A stretch of 64,000 bases of DNA from Flavobacterium defluvii (GCF_900129555.1 NZ_FQWC01000002.1:372001-436000), one strand, 5' to 3'. Positions 42,842-52,810 are shown, counted from the first letter of the stretch. Program-made: numbers and translations. Notes: a model not told the origin generated them from the sequence alone.

Positions 42842-44248
42842 CTAAATATTAATAGCTCCTTGTCCCGAAGCAATCATATAAGCTTCTTTTAGGGTTTCAG
42901 AATAAGTTGGATGAGCGTATGAAATTCTGAACATGTCTTCGTCTGTAACTTCATATTCCATTCCTATTACACCTTGGGCGATTAAATCGGCTGCGCGCGG
43001 ACCAATTACATGCATGCCAAGAAGTTCGCCGTATTTAGGATCAGAAAGGATTTTAGAAAAACCATCTTTTTCCATTGCAGCTCTCGCACGTGCACTAGCT
43101 GAAAATGGAAATTTCCCAACGCGATATTCAACTCCTTTTTCTTTCAGTTCTTCTTCGGTATACCCAACAGAAGCGACTTCTGGCCAGGTATAAACAACGC
43201 CGGGAATTAATTTATAATTGATATGAGGTTTTTGCCCGTTGATAGTTTCGGCAACAAAAATGCCTTCTTCTTCGGCTTTGTGTGCAAGCATGGCTCCGGC
43301 AACAACATCGCCAATGGCATAAATATTTTCGACTTTTGTCTGGAGTTTTTCATTGGTTACGATTCTTCCTTTAGAATCAACTTCAATGTTTGTATTCTCT
43401 AGGCCTAATCCTTCTGTATAAGGTTTTCTTCCAACGGCAACCAGGCAATAATCGGCTGTAATTTCCTGCGGATTATTTGATGCATCCAAAAAGCTTACCG
43501 TTGCATTTTTGCCATTATTTTTAGCCGATTGTACTTTATGACTTAGTAAAATCTTGATACCTTGTTTGGTAAAAATCTTTTTAAGTTCTTTTCCGAGGTC
43601 TTTATCCATAGTAGGAATCAGGCTGTCAAAATATTCGATTATAGTAATTTCAACACCAATTCTTGCATAGATAGAAGCCATTTCAACCCCAATTACGCCT
43701 CCGCCGATAATAACAATGCTTTTTGGTTTTTCGGGCAGTGAAAGTGCTTCTGTTGAGGTAATAATACGTTTTTTATCAATCTCAACTCCGGGAATTGTAG
43801 CTGGTTTTGAGCCTGTTGCAATAATAAAATAAGTAGATGAAATTTTAGTAGAATTTCCGTCGTTATGCTTTACACTGATTTCTGAATTATTGATAAAAGA
43901 ACCAATTCCTTCAAAAACTTCAATTTTATTTTTTTTCATTAAAAAGTTAAGTCCGGCAATATTCTGCTCTACAACTTCGCCTTTTCTTTTTATTAACTGT
44001 TGAAAATCTAAATCCAATTTTCCAGTTAGAATTCCGTGAGCTGCAAATTTAGTTTCGGCAGTATGATAATGTTCGGTGCTGTCGAGTAATGCTTTTGTGG
44101 GAATGCAGCCAACATTGGTACAGGTTCCGCCCAGGGCCTTATATTTTTCTACAAGTGCAGTTTTGTAACCAAGTTGAGAACATCGAATTGCCGATGCATA
44201 ACCACCAGGGCCAGAGCCAATAACTACGATATCGAATTTTGTTTCCAT
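42842..44248 (-). CDS. lpdA: Dihydrolipoyl dehydrogenase
   Basis: The 468-aa flavoprotein regenerates lipoamide in the 2-oxo acid dehydrogenase and glycine cleavage complexes. The FAD motif is GSGPGGYASAIR, and the redox pair is Cys43/Cys48 in GGTCTNVGCIPTKA. The NAD-binding motif is GGGVIGVEMASIYARIG. The His-Glu dyad appears in ISYAHPTYSETLKEA near 447. Length is typical. It is transcribed alone, without neighbouring E1 or E2 genes. Confidence 0.96.
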   Translation of the reverse strand: METKFDIVVIGSGPGGYASAIRCSQLGYKTALVEKYKALGGTCTNVGCIPTKALLDSTEHYHTAETKFAAHGILTGKLDLDFQQLIKRKGEVVEQNIAGLNFLMKKNKIEVFEGIGSFINNSEISVKHNDGNSTKISSTYFIIATGSKPATIPGVEIDKKRIITSTEALSLPEKPKSIVIIGGGVIGVEMASIYARIGVEITIIEYFDSLIPTMDKDLGKELKKIFTKQGIKILLSHKVQSAKNNGKNATVSFLDASNNPQEITADYCLVAVGRKPYTEGLGLENTNIEVDSKGRIVTNEKLQTKVENIYAIGDVVAGAMLAHKAEEEGIFVAETINGQKPHINYKLIPGVVYTWPEVASVGYTEEELKEKGVEYRVGKFPFSASARARAAMEKDGFSKILSDPKYGELLGMHVIGPRAADLIAQGVIGMEYEVTDEDMFRISYAHPTYSETLKEAYMIASGQGAINI

Positions 44249-44424
44249 AAATGAATTTTTTAGAAATTAAAAGAACATTTTTTGACTTAAATTCAGGCAA
44301 TGAATATGCCTTTTTTAAAGATGTTGAAATTTAATAATTTGAAACGTATTTTGAAGAATATTTTACTGTATTTCGTTATTTAAGAAGTTACATTCATGAT
44401 ATTTAAAAGAATTAATGCATAAAA

Positions 44425-44454
44425 AAAAGTCCAAATCAATCGATTCGGACTTTT
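44425..44454. terminator. Terminator of the 127-aa protein gene
   Basis: A hairpin of AAAAGTCC and GGACTTTT with an interior ATC/GAT pairing has an A-run on the plus strand, giving T's on the minus strand. It lies 18 nt after the minus-strand gene. Confidence 0.75.
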
Positions 44455-44471
44455 GTTCATTTTAAAATTCG

Positions 44472-44855
44472 TTACTCATTTTCTGAAGAAGTTTTCCTCA
44501 CACCGCCAAAACTCGTTTTCATCATTTCCCTAATCTGAAATTGTGTTTTATTTCTGGTTACGCTTTTCCATTGGTCAAAATCGTAGATGTGAATTTTATC
44601 TGCATATGGATTTGTTACAAAGAAAAGTCTTGATATAGAGAATTTATAATATTTTAATTCATGTGAAATGTGGCGGTCTGGTACGATAATAAGAATCGTA
44701 TCCCAATCCAGAAAATTTTTGGGAACATCCTCTCTTTCAGTTAATCCAAGAGATTCAAAAAAGGCTAGTATCTTTTGATCATTATTCTTATCGATCTTTT
44801 CGTCGATACGTTTAATGGTGCTAAGAAGCTTTTTTTCATCTTTAATAACACTCAT
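44472..44855 (-). CDS. Cytoplasmic protein of unknown function
   Basis: The 127-aa protein has no signal peptide. A helical, charged N-terminal part (KDEKKLLSTIKRIDEKIDKNNDQKILAFFESLGLTE) precedes a beta-rich part (WDTILIIVPDRHISHELKYYKFSISRLFFV) and ends with FQIREMMKTSFGGVRK. I do not recognise a family. It is transcribed alone, with a hairpin terminator after it. Confidence 0.6.
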   Translation of the reverse strand: MSVIKDEKKLLSTIKRIDEKIDKNNDQKILAFFESLGLTEREDVPKNFLDWDTILIIVPDRHISHELKYYKFSISRLFFVTNPYADKIHIYDFDQWKSVTRNKTQFQIREMMKTSFGGVRKTSSENE

Positions 44856-45059
44856 ATAATCTCTGTTTTTTAAATTTTTATATAAAATTACATCAAATCA
44901 AAATCATTTTAAAAAGTATCGCCAATAGAATGATTCTAAATTTTTAATAACCATTTTCAGCTTAATTACAGCTAGTTATTGTATAGGTTTTGATAAAATA
45001 CTATTAAGGTAAGTTATTTTTATATCATAATTTTATCTTTCTAACCTAACCGCATTTTC

Positions 45060-47879
45060 ATGAAATCTGTTACTTTTAAAATAACGCTTCTCTTTATTGT
45101 TTTTCTAATTTCCTGTTTATCATTTGCCCAAAATAAACCAGTGAGAGAATTAATTTTAATTGATAAAGACTGGCGGTTTTCATTTGGTCATTTGTATGAT
45201 ACAAAAAAAGATTTCGGCCATGCAGAAGGGTATTTTTCATATTTATCAAAAACTGGTTTTGGCGATGGGCCGGCGGCAAAAGATTTTGATGACCGCGCCT
45301 GGCGAAAGTTAGATTTACCGCACGATTGGGCCGTTGAACAGGATTTTAGCGAAAAAGGAAGTTTCAGTCACGGATTCAAAACAGCAGGAAAAGGTTTTCC
45401 GGAGAAAAGTATTGGCTGGTACCGAAAAAAAATCAATATTCCTGAAAGTGATAACGGAAAAATTATCAGTCTGAAATTTGACGGTGTTTTTAGAAACTCA
45501 AAAGTATTTTTTAACGGCTATTACCTCGGAACTGAACAAAGCGGTTATAACGGATTTGAATACGACGTTACGGCTTATGCTAATTATGGCGGCGAAAACA
45601 CAATCGTTGTGCGTGCCGATGCTTCGATGGAAGAAGGCTGGTTTTATGAAGGAGCCGGAATTTACAGGCATGTTTATCTACAAAAAACAAATCCAATTTA
45701 CGTTGTATCAAACGGAACTTATGTAACTTCTGAACTTAAAAATAATGAAGCTGAGGTTATTGTAAACGTAAGAATTGAAAATAAAGGGAATTTTGACGGT
45801 GCGATCGAAGTTGTACAGACAATTTTTGATGCTGAAGGTAAAGAAGCCGGATTTTTCCTTGAAGATGTATATGCTCCTCAATTTTATAAAACAGCCAATT
45901 ATATTTCAAAATTTAATTTAAAAAGTCCGCTTTTATGGGATATTGAAAAACCTAATTTATATCGTTTGGAAACTCAAATTAGGAAAGACGGTAAATTAAT
46001 TGACAGTTACGAAACTACATTCGGAATCAGAACTATTGAATTTGACCCCGAAAAAGGCTTTTTCTTAAACGGAAAATCGTTAAAGCTAAAAGGAACAAAT
46101 AATCATCAGGATCATGCGGGAATTGGAACAGCACTTCCAGATGAAATTCAGTATTACCGAATTAAAAAACTAAAAGAAATGGGTTCAAATGCTTATCGTT
46201 GTTCGCATCATCCGCCAACACCCGAATTATTAAAAGCATGTGATGAACTGGGAATGCTGGTTATTGATGAAACTCGTTTGATGGGAATTAATGACTATCA
46301 TTTAAATGATTTGAAGCGAATGATAGAGCGTGACCGAAATCATCCTAGTGTTTTTTGCTGGTCGGTTGGAAATGAAGAATGGAATATTGAAGGAAACATT
46401 GCAGGTGAACGTATTACAAATGTAATGCAGAATTACGCCAAAAGTATCGATCCTACAAGACCTGTAACAGTTGGAATCAGCAGCGGATTTAAAAGCGGAA
46501 TTTCGTCTGTAGTAGAAATTATGGGTTACAATTATCTCGGAAACGGTGATATTGATGCGCACCGAAATCAGTTTAAAAATCAGCCGGGAATGGGAACGGA
46601 GGAAGGCTCAACGTTTGCAACACGCGGAATTTATTTTACAGATGATGCCAAACATTACCAGAGTGCTTATGACAAAAAACCTCGTCCGACTTTTTATAGT
46701 ATTGAAGAAGGCTGGAAATTTTATGCAGAACGTCCTTATTTGGCTGGAATGTTTATCTGGACAGGTTTTGATTATCGCGGAGAACCAACGCCTTATGGCT
46801 GGCCATCGGTTACGTCATATTTCGGAATGATGGACGTTTGCGGTTTCCCAAAAGATAATGTGTTTTACTTAAAATCATGGTGGGAAAACAAGCCTGTTTT
46901 GCACATTATGCCGCATTGGAACTGGAGCGGAATGGAAGGTAAAGAAATCGATGTCCGGGCTTATTGAAACTGCGACGAAGTAGAACTTTTCCTGAACAAC
47001 AAAAGTTTAGGAAAAAAGAAAATGGAACAAAACGGACATTTAGAATGGAAAGTGAATTATGCGCCCGGAACTGTGAAAGCGGTAGGTTATAAAAATGGTA
47101 AAAAAGTATTGACCGAAACTCAAAAAACAACCGGAAAACCAGAAAATATTAAATTATCATTAGATAAAGAAAATGTTTTAAAAGGAAATGTTTTTGTAGT
47201 CACAGTAGAAGTTACGGATAAAAATAACTTACATGCTGCCACGGCAAATGATGAAATTACCTTTTCTGTAAAAGGCGGAAAAATTTTAGGGGTTGGAAAC
47301 GGCGATCCGACTTCGTTAGAAAAAGATCAGTTTCATGATACAATTTCATTAGTTCAAATAACGAATTTTCAAGAACAAAAATTAGAAAAAGCTATTTTGC
47401 CCAATGAGTTGCCAAATTATCAAGAAAACGATTGGAAAACAGCGTTTAAAGACCGTGATTATAAGAATCAGGCAGCTTCTTATATTTACAAAGGCGAATT
47501 TGATTTGAAAACTAATGCATCTTCGAATAATGTGAGCTTCTTTTATAAAAAAATAGGAACAGAAGTTTTAGTTTTCGTTAACGGTAATAAAGTAAGACCA
47601 AGTGCAGAAGATTCCCAAAAGTACATTTTAGATTCTTCAATTTTAAAAGAAGGCAAAAACACAATTCATATCGCTGCAACGCCTTTACAAAAAATAAAAG
47701 AATGGGACGTAATGAATACAGATCCCGGAATTATACAAATCATTACACCATCGGAACCCTGGAAAAGGAAGCTTTTTAATGGTTATGCACAAATTATTAT
47801 TCAAAAAGATGAAAATGCAGTAGAAGTTATTTTATCCGCTTCTGCAAAAGGATTACGAGCAGGTATCTTGAAAAATTAA
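45060..47879 (+). pseudogene. GH2 beta-galactosidase-like gene with in-frame TGA
   Basis: The region encodes a GH2 glycoside hydrolase of about 940 codons with signal peptide (ISCLSFAQN). It has a sugar-binding domain, an Ig-like domain and a TIM barrel. Acid/base Glu439 lies in WSVGNEEWN and probable nucleophile Glu514 in GTEEGSTFATRG. Codon 636 (46965-46967) is TGA, after DVRAY. The same frame continues NCDEVELFLNNKSLGKKK, as expected for the next Ig-like domain, to TAA at 47879. A family-typical Ser (TCA) at this position could become TGA by one change. Truncation, misread base or readthrough remain possible. Confidence 0.8.
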
Positions 47880-47939
47880 TTTAACCGCAAGCCTAGCCTC
47901 TTTGCGTTTAAAAAACCAAAAACCAAAAACCTGAAACCA

Positions 47940-48009
47940 GAAACCAGAAACTTGAAACCAGAAACTTGAAACCAGAAACTTGAAACCAGAAACTTGAAAC
48001 CAGAAACTT
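47940..48009 (+). repeat. 14-bp tandem repeat, five copies
   Basis: The unit GAAACCAGAAACTT is repeated five times without error at 47940-48009. Related partial units (GAAACCTGAAACC) lie on both sides. It ends 52 nt before the -7 box of the AraC gene. Words of this type also occur near 13760 and 49625. Confidence 0.9.
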
Positions 48010-48061
48010 GAAACCTGAAACCAGAAACAAAAAAAAACAAAAAAGTAATATTTGATTTTCA

Positions 48062-48069
48062 TAACTTTG
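48062..48069 (+). promoter_or_regulatory. -7 box of the AraC gene
   Basis: TAACTTTG matches TAnnTTTG and ends 4 nt before the ATG at 48074. The transcript would start near the ATG, so translation may be leaderless or nearly so. Confidence 0.5.
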
Positions 48070-48073
48070 CAAA

Positions 48074-48943
48074 ATGAATAATCAGGTAGAAACTCAGAAT
48101 TGCGATTTTACTTCAGATTTGAAGCTGAAGGGTTTTAAAGTATATCAGATAAACGGTGATGTAAGTAAAATCCCGGTTTACAGCCGCAGGGATTTTTATA
48201 AAATATGCATCAATACAAGTAAAAGTATTATACAATATGCCGATCGTGGAATAGAAACAGACGGAACAATTTTATTTTTCGGTAACCCGATTATACCATA
48301 TTCATGGGAAACTATTTCAGAAGGATACGAAGGTTATGCCTGTGTTTTTACAGAAGAATTTCTGAAAGCAAAAGACCGCTCAGAAACACTTCAGGAATCG
48401 CCTCTGTTTAAAATTGGGGGAACACCTATTTTTCCTTTAAATGCTGACCAAAAGCTTTTTATAGATTCCTTATTTCAAAAAATGATTCAGGAATACGAAA
48501 CAGACTATGTTTTTAAAGATGATTTAATGCGTAGTTACGTCAATTTGATTATTCATGAATCGATGAAAATGCAGCCGTCAGATAATTTCTTTAAACATAA
48601 AAATGCTTCGGCAAGAATTACTTCTCTGTTTTTAGAATTACTGGAAAGACAATTCCCTATAGAAACAAAAAACGAACCTCTGGCATTAAAAACACCACAG
48701 GATTATGCGCAAAGTCTGGCGGTACATGTAAACCATTTAAATCGTTCTGTAAAGGAAATTACAGGAAAACCAACAACGGCGCACATTACCGAAAGAATTA
48801 TCAACGAAGCAAAAGCTTTGCTGCAGCATACCGACTGGAGTATTTCAGATATAGGTTATTCGCTTGGATTTGAATATCCGAGTTATTTCAATAATTATTT
48901 TAAAAGACTTACCGGAACGATTCCAAAATCGCTTAGAATGTAA
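48074..48943 (+). CDS. AraC-family transcriptional regulator
   Basis: The 289-aa protein has an N-terminal cupin-like sensor (about 1-165). The C-terminal pair of helix-turn-helix motifs (HITERIINEAKALLQHTDWSISDIGYSLGFEYPSYFNNYFKRLTG) is complete. It directly precedes a cupin enzyme-like protein and a zinc alcohol dehydrogenase on the same strand, so it may control them. The first Met (MNNQVETQ) is the only suitable start. A 14-bp repeat array lies just upstream. Confidence 0.9.
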   Translation: MNNQVETQNCDFTSDLKLKGFKVYQINGDVSKIPVYSRRDFYKICINTSKSIIQYADRGIETDGTILFFGNPIIPYSWETISEGYEGYACVFTEEFLKAKDRSETLQESPLFKIGGTPIFPLNADQKLFIDSLFQKMIQEYETDYVFKDDLMRSYVNLIIHESMKMQPSDNFFKHKNASARITSLFLELLERQFPIETKNEPLALKTPQDYAQSLAVHVNHLNRSVKEITGKPTTAHITERIINEAKALLQHTDWSISDIGYSLGFEYPSYFNNYFKRLTGTIPKSLRM

Positions 48944-49116
48944 AATTGTTTCAAATTCATAATTTTTTGTTTGAATTTTGTTATTTCCGGAAAGCATTAC
49001 TGCCCTAATTTTGCTTTTGAAATTATGATACTAAAATAATTTATCAGTTTCAACAACTAAAATACTACTTCATAAAGCGGATTCTAGCTTTCTATTTTTA
49101 GTTTATAATTCTGATA

Positions 49117-49578
49117 ATGAAATATATAAGTGATTTCAGTAAAGTCAATCTCAAAAAAATAACTAAATTTATGTCAACAAATTATTCAGCCGTTATCGAA
49201 GAAGGAAAAGTCCCTAGTGCATATATGACGGGCGACGTTTCATACAAGAAGCAAAGCAGTGATATTCATCCTGAAAATACTGTTATTAAGGAAGTTACTT
49301 TTGAACCTTGTGCAAGAAGCAACTGGCATATCAATGCAAGTCTTCATATGCTTATTGCAAAAGATGGAGTAGGTTATTATCAGGAAAGAGGAAGTGCTGC
49401 TCGTATACTTCTTAAAGATGAAGTAGTTACAATCCTGCCTGGGGTAGAACATTGGTACGGAGCGACTCCGTTTGATAAGTTTTCTTACGTTGCCATTATT
49501 ACAGAAATTGATAAAGGTCACGGAACATGGTTAGAAAAAGTAACCGATGCAGAATATTTTCTTTTAAGCAGCCGTTAA
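49117..49578 (+). CDS. Cupin protein with altered metal ligands
   Basis: The 153-aa protein has one cupin barrel like the manganese-dependent hydroxynitrile lyase group (WHTHPxGQ...EKHWHGA pattern). Here the ligand positions read His71, Asn73, His77 (WHINASLH) and His112 (GVEHWYGAT). The usual set is His-His-Gln-His, so the second and third ligands look exchanged. The role is unknown. An alternative start is ATG 49171 (MSTNYSAV), which would remove a poorly conserved N-terminus. It lies between the AraC and dehydrogenase genes. Confidence 0.85.
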   Translation: MKYISDFSKVNLKKITKFMSTNYSAVIEEGKVPSAYMTGDVSYKKQSSDIHPENTVIKEVTFEPCARSNWHINASLHMLIAKDGVGYYQERGSAARILLKDEVVTILPGVEHWYGATPFDKFSYVAIITEIDKGHGTWLEKVTDAEYFLLSSR

Positions 49579-49672
49579 TTTTTTAAGCTGCCAGAAACTA
49601 AGCTGTAAAGGTTCTAAGTTTTTGAAACTTGAAACCTAAACTTGAAAGAACCTAAAATAATAAAAAAACGAT

Positions 49673-50728
49673 ATGGAAACGAAAAGTATAAAAGCCTTTG
49701 GTACAGAAGCTGCCGAGGCACCCTTAAAGACATTAGACATTCAGCGTCGTGCTGTACAGGCACATGATGTGGAAATAGAAATTTTATACTGCGGAATTTG
49801 TCACTCTGATCTTCATTCGGCAAGAAACGAATGGCGCGGAACGATTTATCCAATTGTTCCTGGACACGAAATTGTAGGACGTATTGTAAAAGTAGGCGAT
49901 CACGTTAAAAATTTCAAAGTTGGAGAACTGGCAGGAGTAGGCTGTATGGTAGATTCTTGCAGAGAATGTGAGAATTGTAAAAATGATTTGGAACAATATT
50001 GTGATGAAGGAAGTGTTTTGACTTTCAATTCTCCGGATAAACATTTGGGCGGAATTCAGACTTTTGGAGGTTATTCCCAAAGTATTGTTGTGGATGAAAG
50101 TTTTGTGCTTCATATTTCAGATAAACTTGATCTTGCGGGAGTTGCACCTCTATTATGTGCCGGAATTACAACGTATTCTCCGTTAAAACACTGGAAAGTT
50201 GGGCCAGGACAAAAAGTTGGAATTGTTGGAATTGGTGGATTAGGACACATGGGAATCAAATTGGCAAAAGCAATGGGAGCACATGTTGTGGTGTTTACAA
50301 CCAATTTATCTAAAACAGAAGATGCAAAACGCCTAGGTGCAGATGAAGTAGTTTTGTCTACAGATCCTGAACAAATGGCACAGCATGCAAAAAGTTTGAA
50401 TTTTATTTTAGACTGCGTTTCGGCTGAGCATAATATCGATTCGTATTTAAATTTATTAAAGGTTGACGGAACCCTTACGCTAGTAGGAGCTCCGATGGAT
50501 CCGCTGCCTGTAGCATCATTTAGTCTTATATTAGGAAGAAGAAGCTTTGCTGGTTCAGCAATTGGAGGAATCGCCGAAACTCAGGAAATGCTTGACTTTT
50601 GTGCAGAACATAACATCACTGCCGATATTGAAGTTATTGGTGTAAATGACGTAAACAACGCTTACGAAAGATTATTAAAAGGTGATATCAAATATCGATT
50701 TGTTATTGATATGGCTTCTTTAAAATAG
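49673..50728 (+). CDS. Zinc-dependent NAD(P) alcohol dehydrogenase
   Basis: The 351-aa medium-chain dehydrogenase has the catalytic zinc site (CGICHSDLHSARNEW, GHEIVG) and the structural zinc cluster (CRECENCKNDLEQYC). The Rossmann motif is GIGGLGHMGIKLAKAMGA. It belongs to the cinnamyl alcohol dehydrogenase/YahK type that reduces aldehydes, often with NADPH. It is the last gene of the AraC-cupin-dehydrogenase group and probably detoxifies or interconverts aldehydes. Confidence 0.92.
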   Translation: METKSIKAFGTEAAEAPLKTLDIQRRAVQAHDVEIEILYCGICHSDLHSARNEWRGTIYPIVPGHEIVGRIVKVGDHVKNFKVGELAGVGCMVDSCRECENCKNDLEQYCDEGSVLTFNSPDKHLGGIQTFGGYSQSIVVDESFVLHISDKLDLAGVAPLLCAGITTYSPLKHWKVGPGQKVGIVGIGGLGHMGIKLAKAMGAHVVVFTTNLSKTEDAKRLGADEVVLSTDPEQMAQHAKSLNFILDCVSAEHNIDSYLNLLKVDGTLTLVGAPMDPLPVASFSLILGRRSFAGSAIGGIAETQEMLDFCAEHNITADIEVIGVNDVNNAYERLLKGDIKYRFVIDMASLK

Positions 50729-50729
50729 G

Positions 50730-50815
50730 TTCAAAGCTGCAAAGGTTCAAAGGAACAAAGGTTTCTAAGGGATAAAAAATAAAAACCTTTGAAACTCTGA
50801 ACCTCTGAACCTTTG
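50730..50815. repeat. AAAGGTTCAAAGG inverted words
   Basis: GGTTCAAAGCTGCAAAGGTTC and later AACCTCTGAACCTTTG are approximate reverse complements of each other. They fill the spacer after the dehydrogenase gene, just before the terminator. No gene is present. Confidence 0.5.
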
Positions 50816-50828
50816 TAATTTAAAAAAG

Positions 50829-50864
50829 CAAACCCCTCAAGCAATTCAACTCTTGAGGGGTTTT
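50829..50864. terminator. Bidirectional terminator dehydrogenase / DUF4142
   Basis: The perfect 12-bp arms AAACCCCTCAAG and CTTGAGGGGTTT enclose a 10-nt loop between convergent genes. Confidence 0.85.
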
Positions 50865-50896
50865 TCAAAAATAAATAATAACCAATTAAATTTATT

Positions 50897-51484
50897 TTAC
50901 TTTTTGTCAAGATTTTGTTTAAGCATTTTAGCGTGTTCTAAATGCGCTGTCAAAGGCGCGATATTGTTAGAAGCCCACTGTTTAACATCTGCATCATGAG
51001 CATCTTTTGATGCTTTTTGAAGTTTGTCAATTGCTTTTTCGTGACCGTCGATCATCATATCGGCGAATTTTTTATCAAAATCAAGACCAGATTTTTCGTT
51101 TAGTTTGTTGTATTCTTCCTGACCTTCTTCAGTAAGAGAAGTAGGCAGTGTAAAGTTTTTGGCTTTTGCTAAAGCACTCACTTCAGATGCTGATTTAGTA
51201 TGTTCGTCAACAAGCATTTTACCAAATTTTTTCACTTCTGCATTAGTACTTTTTTGTTGTGCCAATTTTCCAATTTCAATTTCAGCCAGATTAATTTCAG
51301 CCTGATCTACTAAAAACTCAGAATCATCTTCTTTACTGTCAATAGTATCAAATTTGGCTTCATTAGCATCTTCCGCAACTTCTTTCGGATCTTCCTGCTT
51401 AGTTTCATTTTTACACGAATTCAGGAATATAAGAATAAGTCCTGCTCCTAAAATTGCTTTACTGGCTAATAATATCTTTTTCAT
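50897..51484 (-). CDS. DUF4142 lipoprotein
   Basis: The 195-aa precursor has an unusual long hydrophobic signal with lipobox FLNSC (near 23), then a Glu/Asp-rich linker. The DUF4142 domain is all-helical and ferritin-like (EFLVDQAEINLAEIEIGKLAQQKSTNAEVKKFGKMLVDEHTKSASEVSALAKAKNF). Family members are typical of envelope stress and biofilm states, but their chemistry is unknown. It heads the run of stress-type genes that continues to about 58.4 kb, although it is on the opposite strand from most. Confidence 0.88.
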   Translation of the reverse strand: MKKILLASKAILGAGLILIFLNSCKNETKQEDPKEVAEDANEAKFDTIDSKEDDSEFLVDQAEINLAEIEIGKLAQQKSTNAEVKKFGKMLVDEHTKSASEVSALAKAKNFTLPTSLTEEGQEEYNKLNEKSGLDFDKKFADMMIDGHEKAIDKLQKASKDAHDADVKQWASNNIAPLTAHLEHAKMLKQNLDKK

Positions 51485-51730
51485 GATTTTATAGTTTAAA
51501 TGTTATGATGTAAAATTATTCAGAAGCCGTAAGAATTACTTACAGGATTTTGAGAGATTGTTATATGATTTGGATGCTGAGGTAATAAACCAGTATTATT
51601 ATTTAATTTTTGATTTAAATTATTCAGTATAGTGGTTATATTAATTTCCTTATTATGGATTTCCATAAAGAAGGTTAGTTATAATGTTGAATATTTGTCT
51701 TTTTAATTATTTAAACTTAAAACGTTTCAC

Positions 51731-52222
51731 ATGAAGAAAATTTTATTCCCTCTAATTATTGTAATGTTCTTTTCTTGCAATAACACGAAAAGTGATAATG
51801 TAGCTATAGTGGAAAAAGGCATTACACAAAAACAAATTGTAGTTGATCTTAAGCTAATCGCTGGAAAAAATAAAATAGAGGTAGACAAGGTTCTTGGAAA
51901 ATCTGATAAGGTGGAATCATTTTCTGCAAGAAGTACACCTTGTAAAAATACCCCATGTGAAAAAGCTTATTATCAAAAAGATAAGTTTGAAATTATATTT
52001 GTAAATGGGAAAGCAGATTGGATCACAATTAATAATTTGTTGGAATATGATTTAACCGAAGATAATATTGAAATACTTGGACTTCAGTTTACTACGTCAT
52101 ATTTTAATAATCCGCAAAATTTAATAAGATGGAAAAATATAGAAAATATAAATGAGATTAATTTTTTTAGTGATGGATCAGGTAGAATTTCTTATGCATA
52201 TATAAAGGTGCAAACAGAATAA
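51731..52222 (+). CDS. Small lipoprotein, unknown
   Basis: The 163-aa precursor (MKKILFPLIIVMFFSC) carries a lipobox and a mature domain with two cysteines in RSTPCKNTPCEKAYY. The pattern KFEIIFVNGKADWITINNL and a final GRISYAYIKVQTE are beta-rich. I do not recognise the family. It has its own terminator. Confidence 0.7.
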   Translation: MKKILFPLIIVMFFSCNNTKSDNVAIVEKGITQKQIVVDLKLIAGKNKIEVDKVLGKSDKVESFSARSTPCKNTPCEKAYYQKDKFEIIFVNGKADWITINNLLEYDLTEDNIEILGLQFTTSYFNNPQNLIRWKNIENINEINFFSDGSGRISYAYIKVQTE

Positions 52223-52284
52223 AAGCAATTTTTTTATGGTTGCTATAAATAGAAATTAAAAGAAATATAAAATATTACTTTTTT

Positions 52285-52316
52285 AAATCCCATTCGTACT
52301 GCGAATGGGATTTTTG
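52285..52316 (+). terminator. Terminator of the small lipoprotein gene
   Basis: The perfect 12-bp arms AAATCCCATTCG and CGAATGGGATTT enclose a 5-nt loop and are followed by T's. Confidence 0.85.
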
Positions 52317-52490
52317 TTTTTAAATCTCAACAATATTGACCTAAAGCTAACATTTAAAAATTAAAGTCTAAAATCGTACAATTCTAATTATGAAAGTTCA
52401 AACCAAAATTGTATAACAGAAAAATCTTTCTTTTTGAGAACTTTGATATCAACATACAAACTAATTTTTATTAACCTAAAAATCAAAGTC

Positions 52491-52730
52491 ATGCCAGATC
52501 CAAGAATTAAGAACGAAGCGCAATATGAAGCACTCGTTAAAAAAGGTTATAGTAAAGAGAAATCGGCGCGAATAGCAAACACGCCAAATGCAGGAGAAAA
52601 AGGTGGAAAAGCAAAGCCTTATGAAGAATGGACAAAAGAAGAACTCTATGAACAGGCTAAAAAAGTTGGTGTTCAGGGGCGCTCTTATATGAATAAAAAA
52701 AGTTTGATAAAATCTTTAAGAACTAATTAA
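52491..52730 (+). CDS. Small DUF7218/Rho-N-like protein
   Basis: The 79-aa basic protein starts MPDPRIKNEAQYEALVKKGYSKEKSARIANTP and ends with a SAP/Rho N-terminal-like helical motif (WTKEELYEQAKKVGVQGRSYMNKKSLIKSLR). The N-terminal half is typical of small plasmid- or stress-associated proteins (DUF7218 group). The C-terminal half suggests nucleic acid binding. The ATG at 52491 is chosen because upstream in-frame codons encode an unrelated low-complexity tail. It precedes topoisomerase IB. Confidence 0.78.
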   Translation: MPDPRIKNEAQYEALVKKGYSKEKSARIANTPNAGEKGGKAKPYEEWTKEELYEQAKKVGVQGRSYMNKKSLIKSLRTN

Positions 52731-52747
52731 AATAAAATGCTGCAGAT

Positions 52748-52810
52748 TTCACAGATTCTCTGAGATGAGGTGATAGAAGAATGAATAGGAAAATCTTTTG
52801 AATCTGTGAA
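52748..52810. repeat. TTCACAGATTC inverted repeat
   Basis: TTCACAGATTC (52748-52758) and GAATCTGTGAA (52800-52810) are exact reverse complements with 41 nt between. This lies in the spacer before the topoisomerase gene. A TTCACAGATTC copy also occurs near 63720. Confidence 0.65.

Noticed and set aside
47022..47879. Independent 285-aa gene downstream of the GH2 stop
   Set aside because: It has no signal peptide or promoter and continues the same frame and domain as the upstream part, so I treat it as the second part of one interrupted gene.
47940..48009. CRISPR-like array
   Set aside because: Units are 14 bp with no spacers between them, and no cas genes are near.
47853..48062. Open frame of 69 codons on the minus strand rich in FWFQVS words
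   Set aside because: It is only the translation of the 14-bp tandem array and its flanks, so it is not a protein gene.
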